Shown here: one piece after another, positions 1 through 6,972 of the stretch
Position numbering within the stretch: position 1 is the first letter of the stretch
Layout of the letters: each line of letters begins with the position of its first letter
Virus record (IMG/VR): IMGVR_UViG_3300007963_000007
Span: 1-59,061 of that record
Strand: one strand, 5' to 3'
From: a virus
DNA length: 59,061 bases
Notes under the pieces: model-generated
Database searches by the model: none
Told to the model about the DNA's origin: nothing
Seen by the model: the letters and a program-made list of their open reading frames with translations, nothing else
Translations under genes and position numbers: made by a program

Positions 1-294
1 ACTGGATCGAAAGATCGTCTTGCCCGTGCTGGCATTGTGGAATTCGATTCCTTCGGTAGCGACCAGTATGCTGCCGAAGAACTGATCGCAGAGTTGGGTG
101 CCTGTTTCCTGAGCATGGTCACTGGATGCTGGGGTGACGATCAGGTGGACAATTCCGCAGCCTACATCAAGGGCTGGTCCAGCAAACTGAAGGAGGACCC
201 CAAACTCTACACCCGTGCTGCCAGTGCAGCGCAGAAAGCCGCAGAGTGGATTCTGGGATGCCCCCTCGATGAATGGACCCCCGATGCAGCCTAG
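1..294 (+). CDS. ArdC-like antirestriction protein, C-terminal fragment
   Basis: The open frame runs in from the left edge, so only the last 97 residues are present. The first residues read TGSKDRLARAG, then FGSDQYAAEELIAELGACFL, then an AAYIKGW segment and a helix-rich end. This matches the conserved C-terminal part of ArdC-type proteins, in which H-x-TG follows the HExxH zinc site and is followed by FGS-YA-EEL-AEL-A-FL. ArdC proteins bind single-stranded DNA and protect incoming DNA from restriction; the DNA-binding half and HExxH should lie just outside the window. A GTG at 37 could be misread as a start, but the family match continues upstream of it. A strong hairpin follows the stop. Confidence 0.75.
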   Translation, partial: TGSKDRLARAGIVEFDSFGSDQYAAEELIAELGACFLSMVTGCWGDDQVDNSAAYIKGWSSKLKEDPKLYTRAASAAQKAAEWILGCPLDEWTPDAA

Positions 295-302
295 CCTGAT
301 CC

Positions 303-328
303 CCGCCCCCTGTATCCGCAGGGGGCGG
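303..328 (+). terminator. Hairpin after the ArdC-like gene
   Basis: CCGCCCCCTG and CAGGGGGCGG form a perfect 10-bp stem with a 6-nt loop directly after the stop codon. No U-run follows, so it may be a weak terminator or an mRNA 3'-end stabiliser. Confidence 0.5.
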
Positions 329-377
329 CATTCAGCCAATGCTGAGAACCAAACCAAACCAACAACCAATCCGAATA

Positions 378-695
378 ATGAATTCCGATCAGACCACTAC
401 TACCGACAAGCAGTTCTCCCAACTCCTCAGAATCCAGAGAAACCAACTGGATCGACAGATCAGGGAACTGCTTTACATCGCAGAGAACACCGATGAGGTG
501 ATCCAGAAACTGGAAGTCGAGATGGCAAAAGCTAATGCCGACATCGACTGGGAAGGCTCACCCCATGGGCAGGTGAAGCGGGGACAAGACATCGACAGGG
601 TGGTCAATCGCATTGTCCATAAAGGGGTAGGTCCTCACTTCCTGCCGATGTCTGACAGTCAATTCCAGAGAACCCTCCCGACCCTAAACCACTAA
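378..695 (+). CDS. Small coiled-coil protein
   Basis: Unrecognised protein of 105 residues. The start at 378 is preferred over an in-frame ATG at 339 because it follows the C/A-rich leader (repeated CCAA, then GAATA directly before ATG) that precedes most early genes. The middle part (QLLRIQRNQLDRQIRELLYIA and onward) is charged, helical and probably coiled-coil. The gene sits between the ArdC-like fragment and the first copy of the early promoter block, which begins just after its stop codon. Confidence 0.6.
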   Translation: MNSDQTTTTDKQFSQLLRIQRNQLDRQIRELLYIAENTDEVIQKLEVEMAKANADIDWEGSPHGQVKRGQDIDRVVNRIVHKGVGPHFLPMSDSQFQRTLPTLNH

Positions 696-701
696 TCCTC
701 A

Positions 702-769
702 GAGAGTTACAAACCAAATTCTATTTCCCTCAGAAAAGTCTTGAAATCAAATCAGAATCTGTCTTAAAT
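702..769 (+). promoter_or_regulatory. Early promoter block, copy 1
   Basis: The block has the order ATCCTCA, GAGTTACAAA, TCTATTT, AGAAAAGTC, then a -35 TTGAAA (741-746). A 16-17 bp spacer ends at a weak -10 (CTTAAA 763-768 or TTAAAT 764-769). The predicted transcription start lies within a few bases of the ATG at 780. Near-identical blocks occur at about 1350, 3645 and 5945. Confidence 0.7.
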
Positions 770-779
770 AATCACCGTC

Positions 780-1334
780 ATGAATACTCCTACTCCTACT
801 TGGAAAAAGAAAGTCGCCGCTGAACTGGATCGCACCATGAAAGTGCGGGGCCTGAAAGTCCCCCCGAAATGGCACACGTTTGGTGACCCCCGCATGAACA
901 TCCCGACTCGATGGTTTCGGACAGGGATGGTGACCCTGCGGGATGATGGTCGGCGCAAGTGCAAGAACCATGAAATCCTTTGCCGACTTGTGAGTCGGCA
1001 GGGTCGATGGGCGAGGCCGTCCTCCTCCAGTGAAACGACTCGATTGCAGAGAAGGCAGGACCTTGCCTCGACCATTAGGAAGCACGCCGAAAATGGGAAG
1101 GTTGCCATCGTCCACGGGGGCAGGGATTGTGACATGGTCGAGGTCCATGGACTGGTCAGGGTTCTTCCCGCCACTGTCACCCATGTCGAACAGTTCATTC
1201 AGGAACTGCATGACGGGGCCGAAGGTCCTATCTGGTGGAATGTAGCTCGCCCTTCCGATGCCGAAGATGAGCAGGTCACATCCCGCGACAGGATTGCCGA
1301 GGCTACCGAGGACGGTCACCCATGGAGCGTGTAA
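780..1334 (+). CDS. Unknown early protein, 184 aa
   Basis: The product is not recognised. It is basic in its first 130 residues (many K and R, for example MNTPTPTWKKKVAAELDRT) and acidic near the end (PSDAEDEQVT). The start follows promoter copy 1 by about 10 bases, so the mRNA should be leaderless or nearly so. Long open frames on the opposite strand over the same bases have no promoter or leader and are treated as shadows. The position directly behind a strong early promoter suggests expression at the onset of infection. Confidence 0.6.
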   Translation: MNTPTPTWKKKVAAELDRTMKVRGLKVPPKWHTFGDPRMNIPTRWFRTGMVTLRDDGRRKCKNHEILCRLVSRQGRWARPSSSSETTRLQRRQDLASTIRKHAENGKVAIVHGGRDCDMVEVHGLVRVLPATVTHVEQFIQELHDGAEGPIWWNVARPSDAEDEQVTSRDRIAEATEDGHPWSV

Positions 1335-1349
1335 CCTGACCCCTTGATC

Positions 1350-1420
1350 CTTAACGAGTTACAAAGAAAATCTATTTCCTTTTAGAAAAGTCTTGAAAAC
1401 AAATCAGAACCTGCTATTAA
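1350..1420 (+). promoter_or_regulatory. Early promoter block, copy 2
   Basis: The same block as copy 1: GATCCTTA, GAGTTACAAA, TCTATTTCC, AGAAAAGTC, -35 TTGAAA (1393-1398), spacer of exactly 16 bp, -10 TATTAA (1415-1420). The GTG start codon at 1429 lies 8 bases after the -10. Confidence 0.75.
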
Positions 1421-1428
1421 TTGTCACA

Positions 1429-1719
1429 GTGAAAGCCAACCGACCCACCTTCATCTTCACCGGAACCCTGAACGGGGAACCTAAGTCAACCACCGTCACC
1501 CCTAGCGCATGGGCCAAGGCCAAGGCAGGGGGGTCCCTAGCGGGGGCGAGACTGGTCCTTCGCATCACCCCCTCGACCCAGTGCTTCATCGAAGAAAGCG
1601 TTGCCCTTGTTCCCTCTCTCCCTCAGTCCGAATTCGGAGGTGATGGGAACAACCCCCTTGTCGAATCCCCCAAGGCAGATCGGGGTCGGCTGAATGATAC
1701 CCTTTGCCTGAACCACTAA
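1429..1719 (+). CDS. Unknown early protein, 96 aa
   Basis: Unrecognised. An in-frame ATG at 1393 overlaps the -35 box, so the start is placed at the GTG at 1429, eight bases after the -10. This mirrors the other leaderless starts. The first half looks beta-rich and basic (KANRPTFIFTGTLNGEPKST) with an Ala/Lys-rich stretch; the tail is polar. The coding status rests mainly on the promoter and on the gene filling the interval. Confidence 0.5.
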   Translation: MKANRPTFIFTGTLNGEPKSTTVTPSAWAKAKAGGSLAGARLVLRITPSTQCFIEESVALVPSLPQSEFGGDGNNPLVESPKADRGRLNDTLCLNH

Positions 1720-1740
1720 CCAACATCCTACCCACCTGTC

Positions 1741-2013
1741 ATGAACATCGACCAAGCATATTCCATTGCCCTGCAAGCACGCAAGGCTTCCCGCCAGCAG
1801 ACCCTGAAGAATCTCCCTGCTCACCTAACTGAAGAGCATCGACTCGCCCAGAAATACCCCAACTTTTCCCGCCAGACGATCACCAACCTCGCTAACGCTA
1901 TTCGCCAGTGCGAAGATGAAGAGTTAGCCCTGTGGGATGTTCAGCGTAAACGCGAAAGCGAACTGAACCATGCCGAGGCTTGCCATGGAGAATATCACTT
2001 CGACGAAAACTAA
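1741..2013 (+). CDS. Small helical protein, 90 aa
   Basis: Unrecognised. The start follows a C/A-rich leader (CCAACATCC, CCCACC) with no Shine-Dalgarno. The sequence is predicted all-helical with many Gln, Arg and Glu (QARKASRQQTLKNL; NAIRQCEDEELALWDVQRK). It is the first of a run of four or five tightly packed small genes with similar leaders, probably one operon from promoter copy 2. Confidence 0.55.
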   Translation: MNIDQAYSIALQARKASRQQTLKNLPAHLTEEHRLAQKYPNFSRQTITNLANAIRQCEDEELALWDVQRKRESELNHAEACHGEYHFDEN

Positions 2014-2036
2014 ACCCACCCACCACCATCATCATC

Positions 2037-2273
2037 ATGAAATTATTCCTGTATAATTGGACGCATCACACGCTGACTGCCATGCTCATTACCCAGACCT
2101 TCCTGTTCTCCCTGCTATTGTTTATTGCCTTCTATTCAGGCACGCAATCGGCATGGGAATTCGTCCAGTGGTTTTACCCTGCCACTTGGCTGGTCCTGTC
2201 CACCCTTCCTGCCCTCGCAATAGCCCTGCCTGTAGCCTTCCTTGACGCTATCGTCTACAAGCAGAAAGCCTGA
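2037..2273 (+). CDS. Small two-helix membrane protein
   Basis: The 78-residue product contains two hydrophobic segments, about residues 14-34 (AMLITQTFLFSLLLFIAFY) and 50-70 (WLVLSTLPALAIALPVAFL). It ends in a short basic tail. The leader is an extreme C/A repeat (CCACC, ATCATCATC) and the start is the ATG directly behind it. No family recognised; an early inner-membrane protein could modify the host envelope or block superinfection, but this is only inference from topology. Confidence 0.6.
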   Translation: MKLFLYNWTHHTLTAMLITQTFLFSLLLFIAFYSGTQSAWEFVQWFYPATWLVLSTLPALAIALPVAFLDAIVYKQKA

Positions 2274-2294
2274 ACCATTAATACCACCACTGTC

Positions 2295-2558
2295 ATGAAC
2301 GAATTGTATCAGTCCCTCCAGAAATCCGAAGATGAACTCCGTGCCTACCAGCAGGAACATCGAGAAACCCTGCTCCAGAATCCGATCTTCCCGTGGGGAG
2401 ACTTACTCACCTCCGAGAAAATCCTGCGGAAGATCGACCAACTGAAGTCGCAAGTCGAGATCCTCGACAAACTGCACGACCTCCAGAAGGAAGTCGAGAT
2501 GGTCGAGCGGGAAATCAAGAATGAAGAACGCAGTTACCGTGCCGCTCACATTGGATAA
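2295..2558 (+). CDS. Small coiled-coil protein
   Basis: The 87-residue product is almost entirely heptad-like helix, in two parts separated by NPIFPWGDLL. The second part (EKILRKIDQLKSQVEILDKL and following EVEMVEREIK) is a good coiled-coil candidate. The leader contains ACCACC before the ATG. Function unknown. Confidence 0.6.
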   Translation: MNELYQSLQKSEDELRAYQQEHRETLLQNPIFPWGDLLTSEKILRKIDQLKSQVEILDKLHDLQKEVEMVEREIKNEERSYRAAHIG

Positions 2559-2577
2559 CACTCACCACCTGAATACC

Positions 2578-2874
2578 ATGTCCCCATATAAAGAACTACC
2601 ACGACCCCAAGGGTATACCACCCTTGATGCCCTCAGAAAATTGAAGCAACGCTTCTGCAATCAACGCCCCTGCCGAGAGGAACTGCACCGGAACGCACGA
2701 TCCACGGCATGGACCCATAGCCTGCACCCTGACCAGCAGGATGAACTTATCTACATGGCTGAATGCGAGATCCCCCACACGATTGACGGGGTAGCAGGTT
2801 ATGAAGTTCGACGCATCGATTGCGTGGATAAACATCACAACCCTAATGACAGGCTTGATAAAGCGCATAGATAA
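2578..2874 (+). CDS. Unknown early protein, 98 aa
   Basis: Unrecognised. The start MSPYKELPRP is chosen over an upstream in-frame ATG at 2521 because the leader CACCACCTGAATACC directly precedes it and the upstream ATG lies inside the previous gene. The protein is rich in His, Arg and Cys, with scattered Cys at about residues 28, 33, 64 and 85, but no clear zinc-binding spacing. Confidence 0.55.
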   Translation: MSPYKELPRPQGYTTLDALRKLKQRFCNQRPCREELHRNARSTAWTHSLHPDQQDELIYMAECEIPHTIDGVAGYEVRRIDCVDKHHNPNDRLDKAHR

Positions 2875-2877
2875 TAA

Positions 2878-2917
2878 CCACCACCACCACCAGAACCAGA
2901 ACCAGAAAGAACCAGAA
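2878..2917 (+). repeat. CCA / CCAGAA microsatellite leader
   Basis: A run of CCA triplets (2878-2892) passes into CCAGAA hexamers (to 2917) and ends two bases before the next start codon. This is the most extreme form of the C/A-rich leaders that stand in place of Shine-Dalgarno sequences here. Confidence 0.7.
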
Positions 2918-2919
2918 TC

Positions 2920-3168
2920 ATGAGCTTTAAAACCAGAGAAATTCTGACAGCAGCCGGATGGGTCGCCAGACCAGTCAATCACCTAAATCGCGTTGAGCCT
3001 GATGAAGAGGATCATTGTGAGTGCTGCAAGCATCAACAGGCGAGCCAGATTATTTTTGCAGGCAGGACTCAACATGGTCACCCTATTCTCTGGGCGCAGT
3101 GTCGCAAATGCTCTGAAGAGTCATTGGTCAGCTTTGCTGCTGATCGAGCAGAGGCAAATAGGGCGTAG
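2920..3168 (+). CDS. Small zinc-ribbon-like protein
   Basis: The 82-residue product has Cys33, Cys35 and Cys36 (HCECC) and Cys61 and Cys64 (CRKC) about 25 residues apart, consistent with a small zinc ribbon. A basic N-terminus precedes the fingers. No further family can be named. The start is fixed by the repeat leader immediately upstream. Confidence 0.6.
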   Translation: MSFKTREILTAAGWVARPVNHLNRVEPDEEDHCECCKHQQASQIIFAGRTQHGHPILWAQCRKCSEESLVSFAADRAEANRA

Positions 3169-3190
3169 CAACCACCACCTGAATACCACC

Positions 3191-3655
3191 ATGAGTTACG
3201 GAGTTTGGAAGAAGCATAAGAAGAGCAAGGGCTGGTCCTCAATTGAGATCGACTCCCCTTGGAACGGTCACACGGTCAGGGACCTTGCCGATGCAGCAGA
3301 GCATAGTGAGAGGGCGAAGACCCAGTTCTCTTTCCTGAAGTCTGCGGTCCATAAGCACCTGCCTTACGACTGCTGGTATCCTGCCGATGCAGTGCATGAA
3401 TACTGGGATGAGAACCTCGACCAGTTTAGATGGCGCATCCAACAGGCGAAGACCTACCCCCACCGCAAGATCGAGTCTTACTATATCGGAGGGGGAGAGC
3501 ATCAGACATGGATTGCTTTTGATGATGTCCATGCCCTGATCGATGGCCTCAAGGCTAATGGCGCGGGGTCTGACCTCATCCAGAAGGAGATCCAGAGATT
3601 GTTCGAGGAATACCTGAAGACGCAACACCCTGAGGATCAGTCAGTTACAAACTAA
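3191..3655 (+). CDS. Unknown early protein, 154 aa
   Basis: Unrecognised. It begins with a basic stretch (WKKHKKSKG) and has aromatic-rich central helices (YDCWYPADAVHEYWDENLD). The start follows the CACCTGAATACCACC leader. The GTTACAAA element of promoter copy 3 is encoded in its last codons (Ser-Val-Thr-Asn-stop), so gene end and promoter overlap. Confidence 0.6.
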   Translation: MSYGVWKKHKKSKGWSSIEIDSPWNGHTVRDLADAAEHSERAKTQFSFLKSAVHKHLPYDCWYPADAVHEYWDENLDQFRWRIQQAKTYPHRKIESYYIGGGEHQTWIAFDDVHALIDGLKANGAGSDLIQKEIQRLFEEYLKTQHPEDQSVTN

Positions 3656-3706
3656 ATTCATTTTATATCAGAAAATCCTTGAATGTTTTCCAATCTCCTG
3701 TATAGT
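3645..3706 (+). promoter_or_regulatory. Early promoter block, copy 3
   Basis: GTTACAAAC, ATTCATTTT, CAGAAAATCC, -35 TTGAAT (3679-3684), 16-bp spacer, -10 TATAGT (3701-3706). The ATG at 3717 is about 10 bases downstream, so a leaderless or near-leaderless mRNA is expected. It has the best -10 of the four blocks. Confidence 0.75.
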
Positions 3707-3716
3707 GTTAACCATC

Positions 3717-3986
3717 ATGAGCGACCAACCTACCATGCAACAGAAAGTGAAAGTCAGAAAGCTCCACGCCGAGGCACCTGCCGAGATTCCTAAGTTCGTC
3801 AAGGCCGCGAAGATCCTGAACAAGATGACCGGACTGTCGGCATCAGTCACCGTAGGTCAACGTGACTCGATCAGGGAGGTCCTGTCCTTCACCCCTGCGA
3901 CTGCCGAGGGCAAGGAACTGCGGGGCAATATCCTGAAGGAGGCTGATTCCCACATCCCTGAAGGCGGTCTGTTCTTTATCGATTAA
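3717..3986 (+). CDS. Unknown early protein, 89 aa
   Basis: Unrecognised. The ATG at 3717 is chosen because the in-frame ATG at 3705 overlaps the -10 box. Residues 9-40 form a basic helix region (QKVKVRKLHAEAP, KFVKAAKILNKMTG). A Ser/Thr-rich middle and a hydrophobic end (GGLFFID) follow. It heads the operon that includes the SprT-like gene. Confidence 0.6.
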   Translation: MSDQPTMQQKVKVRKLHAEAPAEIPKFVKAAKILNKMTGLSASVTVGQRDSIREVLSFTPATAEGKELRGNILKEADSHIPEGGLFFID

Positions 3987-4016
3987 TCCTGAACCCCTCA
4001 CCATCCAACTCCTACC

Positions 4017-4538
4017 ATGTATACTGCCACAGTAGATCGTCGTCACCTGAATCCTAACGAGACTCCCATCGAGTTCATCGAAGAGTTTGCCCGAGTCCAG
4101 TTAGCTAAATGGAACCTCACCGACTGGACCTTTGTCTGGGATAACGCACGCCGCAGATACGGACAGTGCCGACACATCAAGAGAGAGATTAGCCTGAGCA
4201 GGATTCTTACCTCGATGAATGACATCGAGCAGAGCATCGACACTGTCCTCCACGAGATCGCCCATGCACTAGCGGGGCGGGGTCAGGGTCACAACCATGT
4301 CTGGAAGCAGTGGTGCATCAAGGTCGGGGCGCAACCCCAACGGTGCTTCACCTCCACCGTTAACGGTGGGCAGGTAGATACCCCGAAAGGGAAATGGAGA
4401 CTGGTCCATGTCGATACTGGCGAAGTGTTCAGGCACTACCACCGCAAACCGAGAAGGAAGCTGGGCATTCAGCGTGGCGTATGGTGGAGGGGCAGGAAGA
4501 ACGAGACACTGGACAAACTCCAAATCGTAGAAGCGTAA
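4017..4538 (+). CDS. SprT-like zinc metallopeptidase
   Basis: The 173-residue product has HEIAHAL at residues 79-85 (His79, Glu80, His83) and a downstream GHNHVWK (His92, His94). This is the SprT/Spartan arrangement, in which the third zinc ligand follows HExxH within about ten residues. SprT-like enzymes cut DNA-bound or DNA-crosslinked proteins; in a phage it might clear host proteins from DNA. A basic C-terminal half (HYHRKPRRKLGIQRGVWWRGRK) would suit nucleic-acid binding. SD-free leader rich in CC/CA; the next gene starts two bases after the stop. Confidence 0.8.
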   Translation: MYTATVDRRHLNPNETPIEFIEEFARVQLAKWNLTDWTFVWDNARRRYGQCRHIKREISLSRILTSMNDIEQSIDTVLHEIAHALAGRGQGHNHVWKQWCIKVGAQPQRCFTSTVNGGQVDTPKGKWRLVHVDTGEVFRHYHRKPRRKLGIQRGVWWRGRKNETLDKLQIVEA

Positions 4539-4540
4539 CC

Positions 4541-4888
4541 ATGCAAGGAGCAGAAGAATACTTTAAGGGATGGATCTCCGATGGAGACTGGGTCACTTTC
4601 AAACTTATCGAGGGGGACAAGACCTTCATCGAGAAGGGAAAGATAACCTTCCCCAATCAGGATGACTGGGATGAGGGAGTGGCTAAGGACATGGTCTACA
4701 TCTTAAACGAAGACCTCGCAGGTTACGATGGGTGTGATGGTGAGTGGCCTGAGGGCAAGCCTATCCACCGCAACCTGATCGAGGAAAGGCTGGGCGACCA
4801 TAACTGGGAGGACGACCGTGACAGGGAGGATGCCGAGGATTATGAACTTATGAAGCGGGACGCATGGGATGCATACCGCAGACGTTAA
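4541..4888 (+). CDS. Acidic unknown protein, 115 aa
   Basis: Unrecognised. It is strongly acidic (DDWDEGVAKD, DDRDREDAEDYELM) with several Trp. The start is two bases after the stop of the SprT-like gene (TAACC then ATG), so the two are co-translated or at least co-transcribed. Acidic small early proteins are often inhibitors or DNA mimics, but nothing specific supports that here. Confidence 0.6.
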   Translation: MQGAEEYFKGWISDGDWVTFKLIEGDKTFIEKGKITFPNQDDWDEGVAKDMVYILNEDLAGYDGCDGEWPEGKPIHRNLIEERLGDHNWEDDRDREDAEDYELMKRDAWDAYRRR

Positions 4889-4908
4889 TCACCAACCAAC
4901 CAACTGAT

Positions 4909-5235
4909 ATGAAACTGAAAGAAAGTGAATGCCTCCCAGAAGGACTATGTTCCTGTTGCTTTGAGGGGCAACTCCGCGACGAGACTAGCGACTATGTGTG
5001 CGACTATCTAGGCAGCACAATCACGGTTAAAGACCTTCCATGCACCAAGTGCGACAAATGTGATGAGAGGTTCTACAGTCCCGCAGCAGCACGGCGCATT
5101 GAAGATGCCGTCGAGAAGTTGAGAGAAGAAATGGGGCTTGAACCCCTACTACGTGAACCCCGCAACCTGCACCCTGAACCCTGCGACATGGACGAAGACG
5201 GGGTGGGGTGCAAGCCCCAAGACAGGGACCGTTAA
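4909..5235 (+). CDS. YgiT-type zinc-finger protein (MqsA N-domain-like)
   Basis: The 108-residue product carries Cys14-x2-Cys17 and Cys48-x2-Cys51. A beta-strand region (STITVKDLPC) and the tail DERFYSPAAARRIEDAVEKL surround the second pair. This pattern is characteristic of YgiT-type zinc-finger domains found at the N-terminus of MqsA antitoxins. No HTH domain and no MqsR-like toxin gene is next to it. The last 30 residues are low-complexity (Pro, Glu, Asp). The leader (repeated CCAA then CTGAT) fixes the start at 4909. Confidence 0.65.
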   Translation: MKLKESECLPEGLCSCCFEGQLRDETSDYVCDYLGSTITVKDLPCTKCDKCDERFYSPAAARRIEDAVEKLREEMGLEPLLREPRNLHPEPCDMDEDGVGCKPQDRDR

Positions 5236-5256
5236 TCACCAACTACTACCAATAAA

Positions 5257-5946
5257 ATGAAAGCTGAAAACACCACGCATTCCATGCTCGTAGTAAACCC
5301 TACGGACATAACTAATTACAACAGGGATCAGTCCAGCCTAGAAGCATTCTGGCTTTTCTGTATGTTCGTTGCTGGCAAGAACAGTGACTACGCATCCCGT
5401 TGCCTGTCCCGCTTACTCCATAAGAGCAGGGTCAGTCCCCTCAGATTCGGACCCAAGCTGGGGGAAGAAACCCCCTTCGATTACTTCCGATCTATCGGAG
5501 AGACTGGGGTGCATAACGCACTGGTCGCAAGCAAGGTCGGGCAGTATGGACGACTCACCAAGGGGATCATGCAGTCCCTTGATCTGGACCTCGCATCCTG
5601 CACCCTTGACGAACTGCTCTCGATCCATGGGGTCGGGAATAAGACGGCAAGATTCTTCATGCTGCACACCAGACAGGGGTGCGATTACGCCGTGCTGGAT
5701 ACCCACATCCTTGCTTGGTTGCGGGATCGGGGGGTAGACAACGTGCCTAAGAACACCCCGACTAACGGGAAGGAATACCGGAGGCTAGAGAAGACTTTCC
5801 GTTACCTGTCGAGACTGGCATACCCCTTCCTGTCTGACGCTCAGATCGACTTGCTGGTCTGGTCTGCCCAGAGTGGCAGGATTTCATCCGAGGAACTGTT
5901 CGACATGGCGAACCCGTTTGAATCCCGAGACGGGGTAGATGATTAA
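5257..5946 (+). CDS. HhH-GPD DNA glycosylase / AP lyase
   Basis: The 229-residue product has a helix-hairpin-helix IHGVGNKTARFF with Lys129 in the position of the nucleophilic lysine of bifunctional glycosylases such as endonuclease III Lys120. VLDTHILAWL follows, with Asp148 in the catalytic Asp position. No C-terminal [4Fe-4S] cysteine cluster is present, which is more like 8-oxoguanine-type glycosylases. It should excise a damaged or modified base. A Nmad1-like gene lies in the same early region, so a role with modified DNA is conceivable. Promoter copy 4 starts right after the stop. Confidence 0.75.
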   Translation: MKAENTTHSMLVVNPTDITNYNRDQSSLEAFWLFCMFVAGKNSDYASRCLSRLLHKSRVSPLRFGPKLGEETPFDYFRSIGETGVHNALVASKVGQYGRLTKGIMQSLDLDLASCTLDELLSIHGVGNKTARFFMLHTRQGCDYAVLDTHILAWLRDRGVDNVPKNTPTNGKEYRRLEKTFRYLSRLAYPFLSDAQIDLLVWSAQSGRISSEELFDMANPFESRDGVDD

Positions 5947-6019
5947 TCCTCAGTGAGTTACAAAGAAAATCTATTCCCCTGTAGAAAAGTCTTGAATATA
6001 AATCAGAACCTGCTAGGGT
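5945..6019 (+). promoter_or_regulatory. Early promoter block, copy 4
   Basis: AATCCTCA, GAGTTACAAA, TCTATTCCC, AGAAAAGTC, -35 TTGAAT (5992-5997), 16-bp spacer, -10 TAGGGT (6014-6019). It is almost identical to copy 2 outside the -10. The start codon at 6036 follows by 16 bases. Confidence 0.75.
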
Positions 6020-6035
6020 ATACCCAGACTCAACC

Positions 6036-6221
6036 ATGAATAATCTGTTCCCAACCTTTTACCCCGTCGCTAAAGCCAAGGCTATGCTGGCTGAGATTTA
6101 CTCCACCCCTGAACCCTTCGATGAAGGGGAGAAGGTTGAGCTTCAGCCCCGCAAGTGGAAGGGCGAAGACTACGCAGTGCTTGCTGTAATTGTTGATGGC
6201 GAAGTAGTCCTTTACCTCTAA
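6036..6221 (+). CDS. Unknown early protein, 61 aa
   Basis: Unrecognised short protein directly behind promoter copy 4. It starts with a helix (YPVAKAKAMLAEIY) and ends in a beta-like hydrophobic stretch (YAVLAVIVDGEVVLYL). First gene of a compact operon running to about 8040, with most neighbours overlapping or separated by only a few bases. Confidence 0.6.
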   Translation: MNNLFPTFYPVAKAKAMLAEIYSTPEPFDEGEKVELQPRKWKGEDYAVLAVIVDGEVVLYL

Positions 6222-6228
6222 ACGAATC

Positions 6229-6459
6229 ATGAATACTGAAACAAAAATACTAAAAGACCGTGAGCCAACTCTTGAGGAGTCCCAGCAATTTGTTGGTGGG
6301 CTGGTCGAACTGGTTTATCTCGACGGGGGAGATCAACTCCTTGTGAACGAAGAGGGTCTTATCAAAGACCTCCCCCCAAATCCAAGTGCTTCTGCCATTG
6401 CTGGCAAACATATAGTTGGGAATGCCCTTGTCCTGCAAGGTAACGCTAAATGGAAATGA
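6229..6459 (+). CDS. DUF3846-like protein
   Basis: The 76-residue product has the pattern FVGGLVELVYLDGGDQLLVN followed by EEG, then LPPNPSA and IVGNALVL. These match the short DUF3846 family common in phages and mobile elements (GG-IE-V, NEEG, LP-N--A, I-G). The family is of uncertain function and is often found with antirestriction genes. Seven bases separate it from the previous stop. Confidence 0.65.
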   Translation: MNTETKILKDREPTLEESQQFVGGLVELVYLDGGDQLLVNEEGLIKDLPPNPSASAIAGKHIVGNALVLQGNAKWK

Positions 6460-6461
6460 TC

Positions 6462-6800
6462 ATGAATACTGAATCCGTGAATACCAATACCGAAATAATA
6501 CCGACTACCCGAGAGGTAGGGGTCAAGGTCATCAAGCCTCAGACCACCGAAGAAAAATACGCCGATGCATACCATGCCGAGTCACTGGCAGCAACCCGTT
6601 TACGGGGGGACATCTGCTACGAGGTAGGAATCTTACGAAACCTGCTCAAGAACTTTGGCGAGTGGAGTCCCTCTAATATTAAATCCATCCTGACCCATGT
6701 TGAGGGTCGCCTTGACAAGGCACTGGATAAGCACAACTCCGAAACCATATCGAAGAACCCTTTCCTGCAAGGACTGAGAACGGAGGCATCCAATGACTGA
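6462..6800 (+). CDS. Unknown early protein, 112 aa
   Basis: Unrecognised. The start at 6462 repeats the 12 bases that begin the previous gene (ATGAATACTGAA), which may reflect a duplicated start region. An alternative ATG at 6450 lies inside the previous gene. The N-terminal third is polar and disordered; the rest is helical with a TRLRGDICYEVGILRNLLK segment. It overlaps the next small gene by 8 bases. Confidence 0.55.
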   Translation: MNTESVNTNTEIIPTTREVGVKVIKPQTTEEKYADAYHAESLAATRLRGDICYEVGILRNLLKNFGEWSPSNIKSILTHVEGRLDKALDKHNSETISKNPFLQGLRTEASND

Positions 6801-6972
6801 ATCAGAACTAATGGACATCATGTCTGATGGACCCCGTGCCTATGCTCCGTTCACACAGCAAGACATCCAGAGAGAACGGGAGGAATACCACAACTGGATA
6901 GACCAACGTGAAGCGGAAGCACGGCAAGCGATGGATCAAGATCTGGAATACATAAACGAGAAGACCAAATGA
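6793..6972 (+). CDS. Small charged helical protein, 59 aa
   Basis: A short frame beginning MTESELMDIMSDGPR and ending DLEYINEKTK. It exactly bridges its neighbours: the ATG lies inside the end of the previous gene and its TGA overlaps the ATG of the next gene as ATGA. That coupling is the main evidence that it is real. The protein is highly acidic and helical (QREREEYHNWIDQREAEARQ). Function unknown. Confidence 0.65.
   Translation: MTESELMDIMSDGPRAYAPFTQQDIQREREEYHNWIDQREAEARQAMDQDLEYINEKTK

Noticed and set aside
747-1319. 190-codon minus-strand frame opposite the early gene at 780
   Set aside because: The plus-strand gene has a clear promoter and start context; the minus frame has neither.
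2878-2917. CCA/CCAGAA run as a coding repeat
   Set aside because: It lies between a stop codon and the next start, and matches the general C/A-rich leader pattern.
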